64,000 nt of DNA from Actinomadura rayongensis. Its GTDB lineage: Bacteria; Actinomycetota; Actinomycetes; Streptosporangiales; Streptosporangiaceae. The DNA lies in NCBI RefSeq assembly GCF_009831215.1, contig NZ_WUTW01000007.1, positions 124,001 to 188,000 on the forward strand. Reading direction: 5' to 3'. Under the pieces are notes generated by a model that saw only the letters and a list, made by a program, of their open reading frames with translations, had not been told where the DNA came from and ran no database searches. Numbering within the stretch: position 1 is the stretch's first letter; each line of letters starts with the position of its first letter. Of this stretch, positions 1 to 8,464 are shown piece by piece. A program made the translations under genes and the position numbers.

Positions 1-963
1 GGGGCGCTGTCCACGTGCGCGCACCTGACGATCCCGTCGTCGGCGGGCCTGTTCCACCGGGCGATCATGCAGAGCGGCCCGTGCGAGGACTCCCAGGTGC
101 ACGCCGCGACGCTCGCCGCCGCCGAGAAGCACGGCGCGGGCTTCGCCGACAAGGCGGGCTGCCCGGACGGCCCGGACCGGCTCGCCTGCCTGCGCGCCCT
201 GCCCGCCGCCGACCTGGTCGCCGCCGCCCCGCCGCTGGACGATCCCGCGAGCGTGCAGGGCGTGCCGTGGGCGCCGGTCGTGGACGGGACGTTCCTGCCG
301 GGCGATCCGGCCGACCTCGTCCGGGCCGGGAAGTTCACCCGGATGCCGGTCATGATCGGGATCAACCGGGAGGAGGGGCGCCTGTTCACCGCCCTGTTCC
401 GCCTCAAGACCGACCACGACCTCACCGAGACCGAGTACCGGGCGCAGCTCGACGCCTTCGGCGGCCCGCTGGTCGGGGGGATCTTCGCGCTGCTCTACCC
501 GTCGGAGCGGTACGGCTCGCCGGAACGGGCGCTGGCCGCCCTGCTCACGGACATGATGTTCGCGCACCCCGTCCAGGGGATGGCGAGCGCCTTCTCCGAC
601 CGGGTGCCGACGTTCGCCTACGAGTTCAACGAGCCGAAGGCGCCCAGCGTCATCCCGACCCTTCCCGACCTTCGCTGCGCGTGCCACGCCTCGGAGATCC
701 TTTACCTGCTGGATCCCGATTCCGCCCGCTACGACGCGGCGCAGAAGGCCCTCGCCGACCAGATGATCCGCACCTGGGGGACCTTCGCCGCGACCGGCTC
801 CCCCACCTCCACGACCCTTCCGGCGTGGCCCGGGTTCAACCGGCTCAGCTCGCCCTACCGCAACCTCAACTCGGCCGGCGAACCGGACGTCACCCGCTTC
901 GGCGCCTTCCAGAACGTCCACCAGGACTGGTTCTGGGCCCTCGTTTCACCGTTCCTGACCTAG
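1..963 (+). CDS. Carboxylesterase type B, C-terminal part (5' cut by window)
   Basis: The frame is open from the first base and ends at TAG 961-963, so 320 residues of a type B carboxylesterase/cholinesterase-like alpha/beta hydrolase are visible. The window opens at the Gly after the expected nucleophile elbow (G-E-S-A-G), so the catalytic Ser lies just upstream. The acid is probably Glu in the N-R-E-E-G stretch (about residue 125 of the fragment, near nt 370). The charge-relay His is in C-A-C-H-A-S-E (nt 685-687). Type B esterases hydrolyse carboxylic esters and are often secreted in actinomycetes, but the N-terminus is not visible here. The gene is convergent with the MarR gene that follows, with a gap of 3 bases. 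The substrate cannot be inferred. Confidence 0.85.
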   Translation, partial: GALSTCAHLTIPSSAGLFHRAIMQSGPCEDSQVHAATLAAAEKHGAGFADKAGCPDGPDRLACLRALPAADLVAAAPPLDDPASVQGVPWAPVVDGTFLPGDPADLVRAGKFTRMPVMIGINREEGRLFTALFRLKTDHDLTETEYRAQLDAFGGPLVGGIFALLYPSERYGSPERALAALLTDMMFAHPVQGMASAFSDRVPTFAYEFNEPKAPSVIPTLPDLRCACHASEILYLLDPDSARYDAAQKALADQMIRTWGTFAATGSPTSTTLPAWPGFNRLSSPYRNLNSAGEPDVTRFGAFQNVHQDWFWALVSPFLT

Positions 964-966
964 GGA

Positions 967-1437
967 TCAGGCCGGCGCCGCGCGGTTGACGAGCAGGTCG
1001 AAGGCCGTCTGGACGAGGGCGGCCTCCTCGGCGGTCAGTCCGTCGAGGACCTCGGCGAGCCAGTCGCGGCTGTGGCACAGCGCGGCCGACGCGGCGACCC
1101 CGGCGGGGGTCGCCGCGATCAGCTTGACGCGCCCGTCCTCGGGATCGGGACGGCGTTCCACCAGCCCGAGGGCGATCAGGCGGTCGACCTTGGCGGTGAG
1201 GTTGGACGGGTCGCAGCCGAACCGCGCGGCGAGGTCCTTCATCGAGGACGGCTCGACCGCCGCGAGCCCCAGCACCCGCGCCTGGGCGAGGGTGAGGCCG
1301 GCGGCGCGGGCCGAGGTCTCGAAGTCGACCAGGTAGGCGCCGACGAAGTCCAGCATGGCCCGGCGGATGCCGGGAAAGCTGCCCCGGGCCATGTCGCCCG
1401 TCAGGGTCTCTCCGCTGAAGGACGGTCGTGTGCTCAC
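967..1437 (-). CDS. MarR-family transcriptional regulator
   Basis: This 156-residue protein has a MarR winged-helix core: a recognition region around S-N-L-T-A-K-V-D-R-L and a wing with R-R-P-D-P-E-D-G-R-V-K. I chose the GTG at 1435-1437 because a TANNNT -10 (TACTTT, AAAGTA on the plus strand at 1444-1449) lies 6 nt upstream, as in leaderless actinobacterial genes. An internal ATG at 1392 is the alternative start. The gene is divergent from the SnoaL/oxidoreductase pair, and inverted repeats lie in the shared intergenic region. It probably represses both directions in response to a small aromatic or electrophile, as is usual for MarR, but the ligand is unknown. Confidence 0.85.
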   Translation of the reverse strand: MSTRPSFSGETLTGDMARGSFPGIRRAMLDFVGAYLVDFETSARAAGLTLAQARVLGLAAVEPSSMKDLAARFGCDPSNLTAKVDRLIALGLVERRPDPEDGRVKLIAATPAGVAASAALCHSRDWLAEVLDGLTAEEAALVQTAFDLLVNRAAPA

Positions 1438-1470
1438 CCGTCCAAAGTACCTGAGACACTCCGTCAAAAA

Positions 1471-1508
1471 GCCTGATACTCTCAGGCAAACACATGAGAG
1501 TCTCATGT
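1471..1508. promoter_or_regulatory. Two inverted repeats, probable MarR operator
   Basis: GCCTGA-TACTC-TCAGGC (1471-1487) is a perfect 6-bp-arm repeat. ACATGAGA-G-TCTCATGT (1492-1508) is a perfect 8-bp-arm repeat with one central base. Both lie between the divergent MarR and SnoaL-like genes, and the second ends 22 nt before the SnoaL ATG. The placement fits MarR dimer binding sites that control the plus-strand pair and possibly the MarR gene itself. Binding is inferred from symmetry and position only. Confidence 0.6.
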
Positions 1509-1530
1509 TGTTTGAGCCAGAGGAGCGTCC

Positions 1531-2040
1531 ATGAGCACCGAGGTGCAAGCCCCGCCGAAGATCGCGGAGCGCCAGATCGACGAGGTCACCGCGCGGTACG
1601 TCCGGGCGGCCGACCACCGGGACGGGCGGGCCATGGCCGCGCTGTTCACCGACGACGCGGTCGTCGAGATCCGCTACACCGGCGCGGGCGAGTCCGAACT
1701 TCTCGGGACGGTGCGCGGGGCCGAGGCCATCGGCCACGCCGTGGCGGGCATGATGGCCCCGCACCCGCCGCTCGGCTGGAGCCACCACACCACGTTCAAC
1801 CACCTCGTGGAGGTCGACGGCGAGACCGCCACCAACGACGCGCAGTTCGTGGTCTACAACGTCGTCGGCCGGGCGCGGCCCGCCGAGGGGTGGCCGCCGG
1901 ACGCGTCCGGGGCGCAGGGGTCGATCACGCCGATCGAGTCCGGCTACGTGCGGTCCCGGCTGTCGCGCGTCGACGGGCGCTGGCTGATCACCGAACTGGT
2001 GATCAGCCACGACCTCCCCTACGCGTTCCCGCAGGACTGA
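1531..2040 (+). CDS. SnoaL-like / NTF2-fold protein
   Basis: A 169-residue protein of the SnoaL-like (NTF2-fold, cone-shaped alpha+beta barrel) superfamily. It has the characteristic N-terminal helix with Y-V-R-A-A-D-H-R-D, the A-A-L-F-T-D-D-A turn, and a C-terminal W-L-I-T-E-L strand. A GAGGAG ribosome-binding site precedes the ATG by 6 nt. Members include polyketide cyclases, dehydratases and ring-hydroxylating dioxygenase small subunits; no catalytic residue pattern here settles which. It is 3 bases upstream of the oxidoreductase gene and is surely co-transcribed with it, under the putative MarR operator. The pair may process a MarR-inducing compound. Confidence 0.8.
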   Translation: MSTEVQAPPKIAERQIDEVTARYVRAADHRDGRAMAALFTDDAVVEIRYTGAGESELLGTVRGAEAIGHAVAGMMAPHPPLGWSHHTTFNHLVEVDGETATNDAQFVVYNVVGRARPAEGWPPDASGAQGSITPIESGYVRSRLSRVDGRWLITELVISHDLPYAFPQD

Positions 2041-2043
2041 GGC

Positions 2044-3009
2044 GTGCTCGCCATCCGCCGCACCGCGCCCGACCCCGACGGGCGCCTGACCGGCATCGAG
2101 ATCGCCGACCGTCCCGCCCCGCCGCGCCCGGACGGCTGGACCACGGTCCGCCTGAAAAGCGCCTCGGTCAACCACAGCGACCTGGCCGCCGTGCGCGGCC
2201 CCGGATTCGAGCCCGGGACGCACCGCGTGCTCGGCATCGACGGGGCGGGCCTCGACGAGGACGGCAACGAGGTGATCGTCTACCCGATCGTCTCCGGCCC
2301 CGGATACGCCGACCCCCTGTACGACCCGGACCTGCGGGCACTGTCCCAGGGCCTCGACGGCACCTGGGCCGAAGAGGTCCACGTCCCGCGGGCGAACCTC
2401 ATCCCCAAACCGGCCGGGCTGTCCTGGGACCATGCCGCCTGCCTGGGCACCGCGTGGCTGACCGCCTATCGGATGCTGTTCGGACGGGCCGACCTCAAAC
2501 CCGGCGAGACCGTCCTCGTCCAGGGAGCGGGCGGCGGCGTCTCGACGGCGCTCATCAGCCTGGGCGTCGCGGCGGGCCTGCGCGTCTGGGTCACCAGCCG
2601 CGACCCCGACCGCGGCGAGCGCGCCGTCACCGAACTCGGCGCGCACGCGGCCTTCTCCCCCGGCGCCCGCCTGCCCGAACAGGTCGACGCCGCGATGGAC
2701 GCCACGGGCCGGGCGACGTTCGCCCACTCGCTCCGCTCGGTCCGCACCGGCGGACGCCTGGTCACCGCCGGAGCCGTCACCGGCGGCACCACCGACCTGG
2801 ACCTCGCCGACCTGTTCATCCGCTCCATCAGCCTGCACGGCAGCGCCATGGGCAGCCCCACCGACCTCCGGAACCTGGCCCGGCACTGCGCCACCGGCGG
2901 CGCCCGACCGAAGATCGACAGCACCTGGCCCCTCCACGACGCCAAACCCGGCATCGCCCGGGCCCTCGCCGGCGACCAGTTCGGCAAGATCGTCCTCCAC
3001 TGCGCCTGA
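2044..3009 (+). CDS. Zinc-independent MDR oxidoreductase (quinone oxidoreductase-like)
   Basis: A 321-residue medium-chain dehydrogenase/reductase with a GroES-like N-terminal domain and a Rossmann domain whose nucleotide-binding loop is Q-G-A-G-G-G-V-S-T-A (about residues 160-170). The catalytic-zinc Cys/His pair of alcohol dehydrogenases is absent (N-H-S-D where zinc enzymes have C-H-T-D), as is the four-Cys structural zinc lobe. It therefore belongs with quinone oxidoreductase/enoyl reductase-type enzymes that use NAD(P)H to reduce activated double bonds or quinones. The start is GTG, 3 nt after the SnoaL stop. It is convergent with the E1-like gene, 16 bp away, and I see no clear terminator hairpin there. 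Confidence 0.85.
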   Translation: MLAIRRTAPDPDGRLTGIEIADRPAPPRPDGWTTVRLKSASVNHSDLAAVRGPGFEPGTHRVLGIDGAGLDEDGNEVIVYPIVSGPGYADPLYDPDLRALSQGLDGTWAEEVHVPRANLIPKPAGLSWDHAACLGTAWLTAYRMLFGRADLKPGETVLVQGAGGGVSTALISLGVAAGLRVWVTSRDPDRGERAVTELGAHAAFSPGARLPEQVDAAMDATGRATFAHSLRSVRTGGRLVTAGAVTGGTTDLDLADLFIRSISLHGSAMGSPTDLRNLARHCATGGARPKIDSTWPLHDAKPGIARALAGDQFGKIVLHCA

Positions 3010-3025
3010 ATGCGGGGGGCCGGCG

Positions 3026-5347
3026 TCAGGTGATCAGGGCGAGGGCGGCGGTGATGACGGCGTCGGCGTCGATGCCGTGGTGGCGGTAGACGTCGGGCAG
3101 GTCGCCGCTCTGGCCGAAGGACGTGACGCCGAGGTGGGCGGCGCGCACCCGCCGGACGCCCGCGAGGAACGCCAGCGTGTGCGGGTGCCCGTCGATGAGG
3201 GTGACCAGCGGGCACGCGCGGTCGTCGGGGAACAGCGCGTCCAGGATCCAGGTGGGCGCGTCGTCCAGGCCGGTGCGCGCCCGCTGGGCACGGAACAGCA
3301 GGTCGGGGCTGGTCACGCAGACGACGTCCGCGCCCACGCCGAGGGCGGCCAGCCGTTCGGCCGCCGCCAGCGCCTCGGGGACGAGCGCGCCGACCGCGGC
3401 GAGCGTGACGCGAGGTTGCGCGGCGCGGCGCAGCGCGTAGCCGCCCGCGACGACCGAGCGGCGGCGGCGCTCGCGGGCGGCCGGGTCCGTGGGCACGGCG
3501 GCGAGCGCCTGGTCCACCGGACGGGTCGACAGCCGCAGGTACGCCGACGTGCCGTCCGGGCCCGCGAGCGCGCCGAGGCAGGCCAACAGGCACCACTCGG
3601 CGTCCAGCGCGAACGCCGGTTCGTAGCTGACGCAGCCGGGCTGCTCCAGCCCGATCGACGGCGTCTTGACCGACTGGTGCGCGCCGCCCTCGGGCGCGAG
3701 GCTCACCCCGGACGGCGTGCCGACGAGGATCGACCGCCCCCCGGCGTAGATCCCGAACGACCACGGTTCCAGCGCCCGTTCCACGAACGGGTCGTACAGG
3801 ACGCCGATCGGCAGCAGCGGCTCGTCCCAGCGGCTCCAGGTCGCGCCGAGCTCGCCGAGCAGGCCGACGAGGTTGGTCTCGGCGATGCCGAGTTCGATGT
3901 GCCGTCCGGCGGGCCGCTCCCGCCAGTGCAGGATCGTCTCGGCGTCGTCGGCGAACCAGTCGGCGCGCTCCTCGGTGGACCACACGCCGACCTTGTTGAC
4001 CCAGCCGCCGAGGTTGGTGCTGGAGCTGACGTCGGGGCTGACGGTCACGACCCGCGCGGCGGCGTCCGGGGCGGCGCGGTTCAGGTCCAGCAGCGTCCGG
4101 CCGAGCGCGGTCTGGGTGGCCAGCACGCCGGACGGCGTCCGGCCGAGGTCCGCCGGCACGGTCACGCGCGCGGGCGCGGCGGGCGCGGCGCGGTGCAGCC
4201 GGGCGGCGGCGTCGGCGAGCAGCCGGCCTTCGGGGGATCCGGGTTCGGGCCGCGTCCACGGACGCGCGGGGTCCGCGCCGAGCCGGTCGGCCAGCTCCGC
4301 CAGCTGCGCGTCGGTCAGCAGCGCCGAGTGGTTCTGCGGATGGCCCTCGATCGGCAGGTCGCGGCCCTTGAGGGTGTAGGCGAAGATCACGGTGGGCCGC
4401 GCGTCGTCCACCTGGGCGAACGCGGCGCGCAGGGCGGCGAGGTCGTGGCCGCCGAGGTCGCGGACGGCGGCGGCCAGGTCGGCGTCGGGGACCTCGGCCA
4501 GGAGCGCGGCGAGCGCGGGCCCGTCGGCGAGGGCGGCGCGCAGTTCGTCCGGGCGGCGGCGCAGCATCCGCTGGTACTCGGCGTTGGGCATCGCGTCGAT
4601 GCGGCGGCGGAGCGCGTCGCCGCCCGGACGGGCGAACAGCTCCTCCAGCCGCGTCCCGTACTTGACCGTGATCACCTGCCAGCCCGCGGCGGCGAACACG
4701 CCGGGCAGCCGCGCCCCGGCCATCGCGGGGACGACCCGGTCGAGCGACTGGCGGTTCAGGTCGACGATCCAGTTCACCTCGCCGAGGTCGGCGACCATCG
4801 GGTCCAGCACGGCCTCCCAGACGGCGCCCTCGTCGAGTTCGGCGTCGCCGACGAGGGACCACTGCCGTCCGGTCCCGCCCGTCCCAAAGTGGTCGCGGAC
4901 GTAGCGGCGGGCGAGCGCGCCCCAGATCGGGGCGGTCGCGCCGATGCCGACCGAGCCGGTGGAGTAGTCGGCGGGCACGGGGTCCTTGAGGCGGCTGGGG
5001 TAGCTCTGGAGGCCGCCGAACTGCCGCAGGGTCGTCAGGTCGGCGGCGCCCAGGTCGCCGAGAAGGTACTCCAGCGCGTGCAGGACGGGCGAGGCGTGCG
5101 GCTTGACCGACACGCGGTCGTCGGCGCGCAGCTCCTCCAGCCACAGCGCCGTCATGATCGTGACGAGGGACGCGCTGGACGCCTGGTGACCGCCCACCTT
5201 GAGCCCGCCCGGGTTGGGCCGGACGCGGTTGGCGTGGTGGACGATCGCCGTCGCGAGCCAGAGCACGCGCCGCTCCAGGGCCCGCAGCACCGTGTCGCGG
5301 CCGGTCGTCGGGTTCATGGCGCCTCCCGTGGTGTCGGTAACGGTCAT
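3026..5347 (-). CDS. Pyruvate dehydrogenase E1-like (AceE-type) ThDP enzyme
   Basis: A 773-residue single-chain thiamine-diphosphate enzyme that resembles the homodimeric AceE-type E1 and transketolase. The ThDP/Mg motif runs from G-D-A-E-L-D-E-G to L-N-R-Q-S-L-D. The N-terminus has the H-H-A-N-R and G-G-H-Q-A-S-S-A-S pattern, and the C-terminus (S-F-G-Q-S-G-D, then Y-R-H-H-G-I-D) matches the transketolase C-terminal lobe of E1. It is about 100 residues shorter than typical AceE. The ATG (5345-5347) overlaps the amidohydrolase stop (ATGA), so translation is coupled; an internal ATG at 5317 is a weaker alternative. As last gene of the catabolic operon it may act on pyruvate or another 2-oxo acid from ring cleavage. 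No E2 or E3 is nearby, so the acceptor is unknown. Confidence 0.8.
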   Translation of the reverse strand: MTVTDTTGGAMNPTTGRDTVLRALERRVLWLATAIVHHANRVRPNPGGLKVGGHQASSASLVTIMTALWLEELRADDRVSVKPHASPVLHALEYLLGDLGAADLTTLRQFGGLQSYPSRLKDPVPADYSTGSVGIGATAPIWGALARRYVRDHFGTGGTGRQWSLVGDAELDEGAVWEAVLDPMVADLGEVNWIVDLNRQSLDRVVPAMAGARLPGVFAAAGWQVITVKYGTRLEELFARPGGDALRRRIDAMPNAEYQRMLRRRPDELRAALADGPALAALLAEVPDADLAAAVRDLGGHDLAALRAAFAQVDDARPTVIFAYTLKGRDLPIEGHPQNHSALLTDAQLAELADRLGADPARPWTRPEPGSPEGRLLADAAARLHRAAPAAPARVTVPADLGRTPSGVLATQTALGRTLLDLNRAAPDAAARVVTVSPDVSSSTNLGGWVNKVGVWSTEERADWFADDAETILHWRERPAGRHIELGIAETNLVGLLGELGATWSRWDEPLLPIGVLYDPFVERALEPWSFGIYAGGRSILVGTPSGVSLAPEGGAHQSVKTPSIGLEQPGCVSYEPAFALDAEWCLLACLGALAGPDGTSAYLRLSTRPVDQALAAVPTDPAARERRRRSVVAGGYALRRAAQPRVTLAAVGALVPEALAAAERLAALGVGADVVCVTSPDLLFRAQRARTGLDDAPTWILDALFPDDRACPLVTLIDGHPHTLAFLAGVRRVRAAHLGVTSFGQSGDLPDVYRHHGIDADAVITAALALIT

Positions 5348-6336
5348 GCCCGGGGACGCCCGGACGAGTCCAGCCCGAGCAGCCGCGCGGCGGTGCCGCC
5401 GAGGATCGCGGCGGGCAGGCCGTCCGGCAGGTCGAGGTCGGCGACGGCCCGGACGTAGGCGGCGATCCCGGCCGCGCCCTTGGTCTCGACGGACCCGACG
5501 CCGGAGAAGTCCTGCGGGAAGTCGGTGCCGAACAGGAGCGTGGCGGGGTCCAGCGCGGTGAGCGCGCAGGCGAGCGCGCCCGGGCCGCCCTCGAATCCGG
5601 CGAGGTCGAAGTGAATGCGGCCCAGGTACTCGTCGAAGGACCGTTCCAGGTGGGGGCCGAAGCGGTGCTGCTTGCCGCGCAGCCGCTCGGTGATCGCCGC
5701 GATGCCGCCGCCCATGTGGCTCATGACGAACGTCAGCGTGGGGAAGCGGTCGAGCAGGCCGCTGGCGATGATCCGCGTCGTCTGGAGGATCAGGTCGAGT
5801 TCGCGGCCGACGATCCGCGACAGGTCGTAGTCGCCGATGAACGCGTACCCGCGCGGCGGCATCGCGGGATGGACGAAGATCGGCACGTCCCAGGCGCACG
5901 CCTTCTCGTACAGCGGCCACAGTTCGGGCGCGTCGAGCGGGTGCCCGTCGGGCTGGGAGGGAAGGCTGAGGCCGCGCAGGCCGAGGTCGCCGAGCGCGCG
6001 GTCCACTTCGTTCAGCGACTCGGCGGTCATGCCCGTCGGAACGTGGGCGAGCCCGGCGAACCGTCCGGGATGCGACGTCTGGAGCCCGGCGAACGCGTCG
6101 TTGGTGATCCGGCACTCCTCGGCGGAGGCGTCCCAGCTCAGGATGCTGGACAGGACGGCGACGTCCACGCCCGCCGCGTCCATCGTGCGCAGGCGCTCGT
6201 CGACGTCGGACAGCCCCGGATGGCTGTTGATCTTCGTCATGCCGGGCGGCGCGACCTGGGTGCCGCTGCGTCCGCCGTCGTAGCGGGCGACGAGCGCGGG
6301 CGGCACGTAGTGGTGGTGGGTGTCGATGACGAGCAC
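5344..6336 (-). CDS. Amidohydrolase-2 family protein (ACMSD/gamma-resorcylate decarboxylase-like)
   Basis: A 330-residue TIM-barrel metal-dependent protein. It has the H-x-H metal motif near the N-terminus (D-T-H-H-H-Y), a barrel His in V-H-P-A-M, another in M-S-H-M-G-G-G, and the terminal Asp in G-T-D-F-P-Q-D. This is the amidohydrolase-2 pattern shared by aminocarboxymuconate-semialdehyde and hydroxybenzoate decarboxylases. I chose GTG 6334-6336 because AAGGAG lies 6 nt upstream; no in-frame ATG gives a full barrel. It lies 11 nt after the dihydroxyphthalate decarboxylase-like gene and overlaps the E1-like gene. Decarboxylation or hydrolysis of an aromatic acid or ring-cleavage product is likely. 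Confidence 0.82.
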   Translation of the reverse strand: MLVIDTHHHYVPPALVARYDGGRSGTQVAPPGMTKINSHPGLSDVDERLRTMDAAGVDVAVLSSILSWDASAEECRITNDAFAGLQTSHPGRFAGLAHVPTGMTAESLNEVDRALGDLGLRGLSLPSQPDGHPLDAPELWPLYEKACAWDVPIFVHPAMPPRGYAFIGDYDLSRIVGRELDLILQTTRIIASGLLDRFPTLTFVMSHMGGGIAAITERLRGKQHRFGPHLERSFDEYLGRIHFDLAGFEGGPGALACALTALDPATLLFGTDFPQDFSGVGSVETKGAAGIAAYVRAVADLDLPDGLPAAILGGTAARLLGLDSSGRPRA

Positions 6337-6347
6337 AACGATCTCCT

Positions 6348-7319
6348 TCAGACCCGGTAGACGTCTTCGACGGCGGTGAGGAAGGCGTCCTCGGGTGTCA
6401 GCCGCGCGGCGCAGACGCCCTGGTCGTGGCAGTGGCGCAGGAAGGCGTCCAGGGTGGTGTGGTTGGCCGCGACCCCGTAGGGCCAGCCGAAGCCCGGAAG
6501 CGACGGGTCGCCGGCGGTCTGCGGCAGCCACGGCACCGGGATCCGCGACACGGCGGTGTCGGTGAGGCGTTCCAGGCTGGCGTCGCGGGCCCGGCAGAAC
6601 GCCTTGAACAGCGCGGTCGCGAGCCAGGAGTGCTCCTCCAGCAGGCGCCGCCGGACGGCGACCGTGTGCATGATCGGGTAGATGCCGGTCGCGTCGTAGT
6701 AGGCGCGCTCGCGGTCGCGGGCGTCGGCCAGCAGCGGACGGAACGGGCCGCCGGGCTCGCGGGCGGTGATCAGCGCGTCCAGCTCCCCGGCGGCGAGCAT
6801 CCCGGTCAGCGACCGGTCGGTCACCGAGGTGATCGCGACACCGGACGGCAGGCGCGGCGGGACGTGCTCGCGCCGTCCGGGCTGGCGCAGCCCGGCCTGC
6901 GTCCAGGCGATCTCGTCCAGCCCGACGCCGTGGTGCTCCAGGACGGCCCGCGCGTACACCCCGGCGGTCTGCACCCATTCGGGCACGCCGACCCGTTTGC
7001 CCGCCAGGTCCTCCAGCGCGGTGAGCGGCGAGTCGTCGCGGACGACGAACGCCCGGTGCCGGAACACCCGCGAGGTGAACACCGGCAGCGCGACGAACGC
7101 GTCGCCGCCGTCGGCGCGGTACTGGGCGTAGCGCGCCATCGACACCTCGGCGACGTCGAACTCGCCGTGGACGAAGAACCGGTGGAAGATCTCCTCGACC
7201 GGCAGGACCATCCAGACCGGGTCCGCGCCGTCCACCGGGACGGCCCCCGACACCAGGTCGCGGACGTGGTCGTAGTCGGCGGTGGCCACCGACAGCCGTA
7301 CGGAACTCAAGAATCGCAC
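6348..7319 (-). CDS. 4,5-dihydroxyphthalate decarboxylase-like (periplasmic-binding fold)
   Basis: A 323-residue protein of the 4,5-dihydroxyphthalate decarboxylase (Pht5) family, an NMT1/type 2 periplasmic-binding-fold protein. Family features include the early D-Y-D-H segment, the E-I-F-H-R-F region, the V-F-T-S-R-V-F-R-H stretch and the G-K-R-V-G-V-P-E-W loop. There is no signal peptide, as expected for a cytoplasmic enzyme. Characterised members decarboxylate 4,5-dihydroxyphthalate to protocatechuate, and 4-hydroxyphthalate to 3-hydroxybenzoate. The latter activity would fit the 3-hydroxybenzoate hydroxylase-like gene in the opposite arm. It sits 6 nt after the ABC ATPase gene. A pure binding-protein role remains possible. 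Confidence 0.75.
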   Translation of the reverse strand: MRFLSSVRLSVATADYDHVRDLVSGAVPVDGADPVWMVLPVEEIFHRFFVHGEFDVAEVSMARYAQYRADGGDAFVALPVFTSRVFRHRAFVVRDDSPLTALEDLAGKRVGVPEWVQTAGVYARAVLEHHGVGLDEIAWTQAGLRQPGRREHVPPRLPSGVAITSVTDRSLTGMLAAGELDALITAREPGGPFRPLLADARDRERAYYDATGIYPIMHTVAVRRRLLEEHSWLATALFKAFCRARDASLERLTDTAVSRIPVPWLPQTAGDPSLPGFGWPYGVAANHTTLDAFLRHCHDQGVCAARLTPEDAFLTAVEDVYRV

Positions 7320-7325
7320 CCTTTC

Positions 7326-8453
7326 CTAGCCGAGCGGGACGAGCCGGACCTTCTCCGGCGCCACGCGGACGGTCACGTCCCGTCCGGGCTCGATCGACAG
7401 CGACGGGTTGGACCGGCAGCGCACGCTCCGGTCGCCGACCCGCACGACGTGCTCGGTCGCCTCGCCGAGGAACGCGCGGGCCGTCACGACGCCCGCCAGC
7501 TCGTTGTCCCCGGCCGGCGGCGCCGCCGGGTCGTGCGGCGCGAGCGACAGGTCCTCCGGACGCAGCGACACCAGCAGGTCGGCGCCGGACGCGGCGTCCA
7601 CCCGGTCGGCCGAGCGCAGCACGGCGTGCCCGGCGCGGACGCTCGTCCCGTCCGGCCCGGCGCCCGCGACGACGGCGGGCAGCAGGTTGGACGTGCCGAT
7701 GAAGTCCGCGACGAACCGCGAGTTCGGCCGCTCGTAGATCTCGCGCGGCGTCCCCATCTGGACGATCTTCCCCCCGTTCATCACCGCGATGACGCTGGAC
7801 ATCGCCAGCGCCTCGACCTGGTCGTGCGTGACGTACACGGCGGTGAGCCCGAGGTCGCGCTGGAGCCGCTTCAGCTCCATCCGCATGGACTCGCGGAGCT
7901 TGGCGTCCAGGTTGGACAGCGGCTCGTCCAGCAGCAGGAGCTGGGGTTCGATGACGAGCGCGCGGGCGAGCGCGAGCCGCTGCTGCTGCCCGCCCGACAG
8001 CTTGGTGGCCGGACGGTCGGCGAACGCGTCCAGCTCGGTGACCGCGAGCACCTTCTCGACGCGCGCCCGGATCTCCGCGCGCGACGGCCGCGCCCGCCGC
8101 TTGGCCAGCTCCAGCGGGAACGACACGTTCTTGGCGACGGTCATGTGCGGCCAGATCGCGTACGACTGGAACACCATGCCGAGCCTGCGCTCGTCGGCGG
8201 GGACGTCGACGTTCTCGGCGGCCGAGTACACCAGCCGGTCGCCGATCGTGATGCTGCCGCCGCTCGGGGACTCCAGGCCCGCGACCGACCGCAGCGTGGT
8301 GGTCTTGCCGCATCCGGACGGGCCGAGCAGCGTGAACAGCTGGCCGGGGGCGACGTCGAAGCTCACGCCGTCCACGGCCCGCACGGCGTCCTCGGCGCGG
8401 GCGCGCCGGCCGCCGCCCGCGTAGTCGATGATCAGGTCCTGCACGTGGAGCAT
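7326..8453 (-). CDS. ABC transporter ATP-binding protein (PotA/FbpC type)
   Basis: A 375-residue importer ATPase with Walker A G-P-S-G-C-G-K-T-T (about residues 42-50), Q-loop F-Q-S-Y-A-I-W, signature L-S-G-G-Q-Q-Q-R, Walker B L-L-L-L-D-E-P, H-loop V-T-H-D, and a C-terminal TOBE region from about residue 280. This is the FbpC/PotA/2-aminoethylphosphonate architecture. A GGAG site lies 6 nt before the ATG at 8451-8453. It is the third gene of a run starting with the binding protein and permease (gaps of 16 and 11 nt). Its position beside catabolic genes suggests carboxylate uptake rather than iron, but sequence alone cannot decide. Confidence 0.93.
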   Translation of the reverse strand: MLHVQDLIIDYAGGGRRARAEDAVRAVDGVSFDVAPGQLFTLLGPSGCGKTTTLRSVAGLESPSGGSITIGDRLVYSAAENVDVPADERRLGMVFQSYAIWPHMTVAKNVSFPLELAKRRARPSRAEIRARVEKVLAVTELDAFADRPATKLSGGQQQRLALARALVIEPQLLLLDEPLSNLDAKLRESMRMELKRLQRDLGLTAVYVTHDQVEALAMSSVIAVMNGGKIVQMGTPREIYERPNSRFVADFIGTSNLLPAVVAGAGPDGTSVRAGHAVLRSADRVDAASGADLLVSLRPEDLSLAPHDPAAPPAGDNELAGVVTARAFLGEATEHVVRVGDRSVRCRSNPSLSIEPGRDVTVRVAPEKVRLVPLG

Positions 8454-8464
8454 GACGATCTCCG

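Noticed and set aside
3010..3025. Intrinsic terminator between the convergent oxidoreductase and E1 genes
   Set aside because: Only 16 bp, with no hairpin and no U-run.
2466..8313. Very long open frames overlapping the E1, amidohydrolase and ATPase genes in other frames
   Set aside because: They are Arg/Pro/Ala-rich shadows typical of GC-rich third positions. The real genes show family motifs and ATGA coupling.
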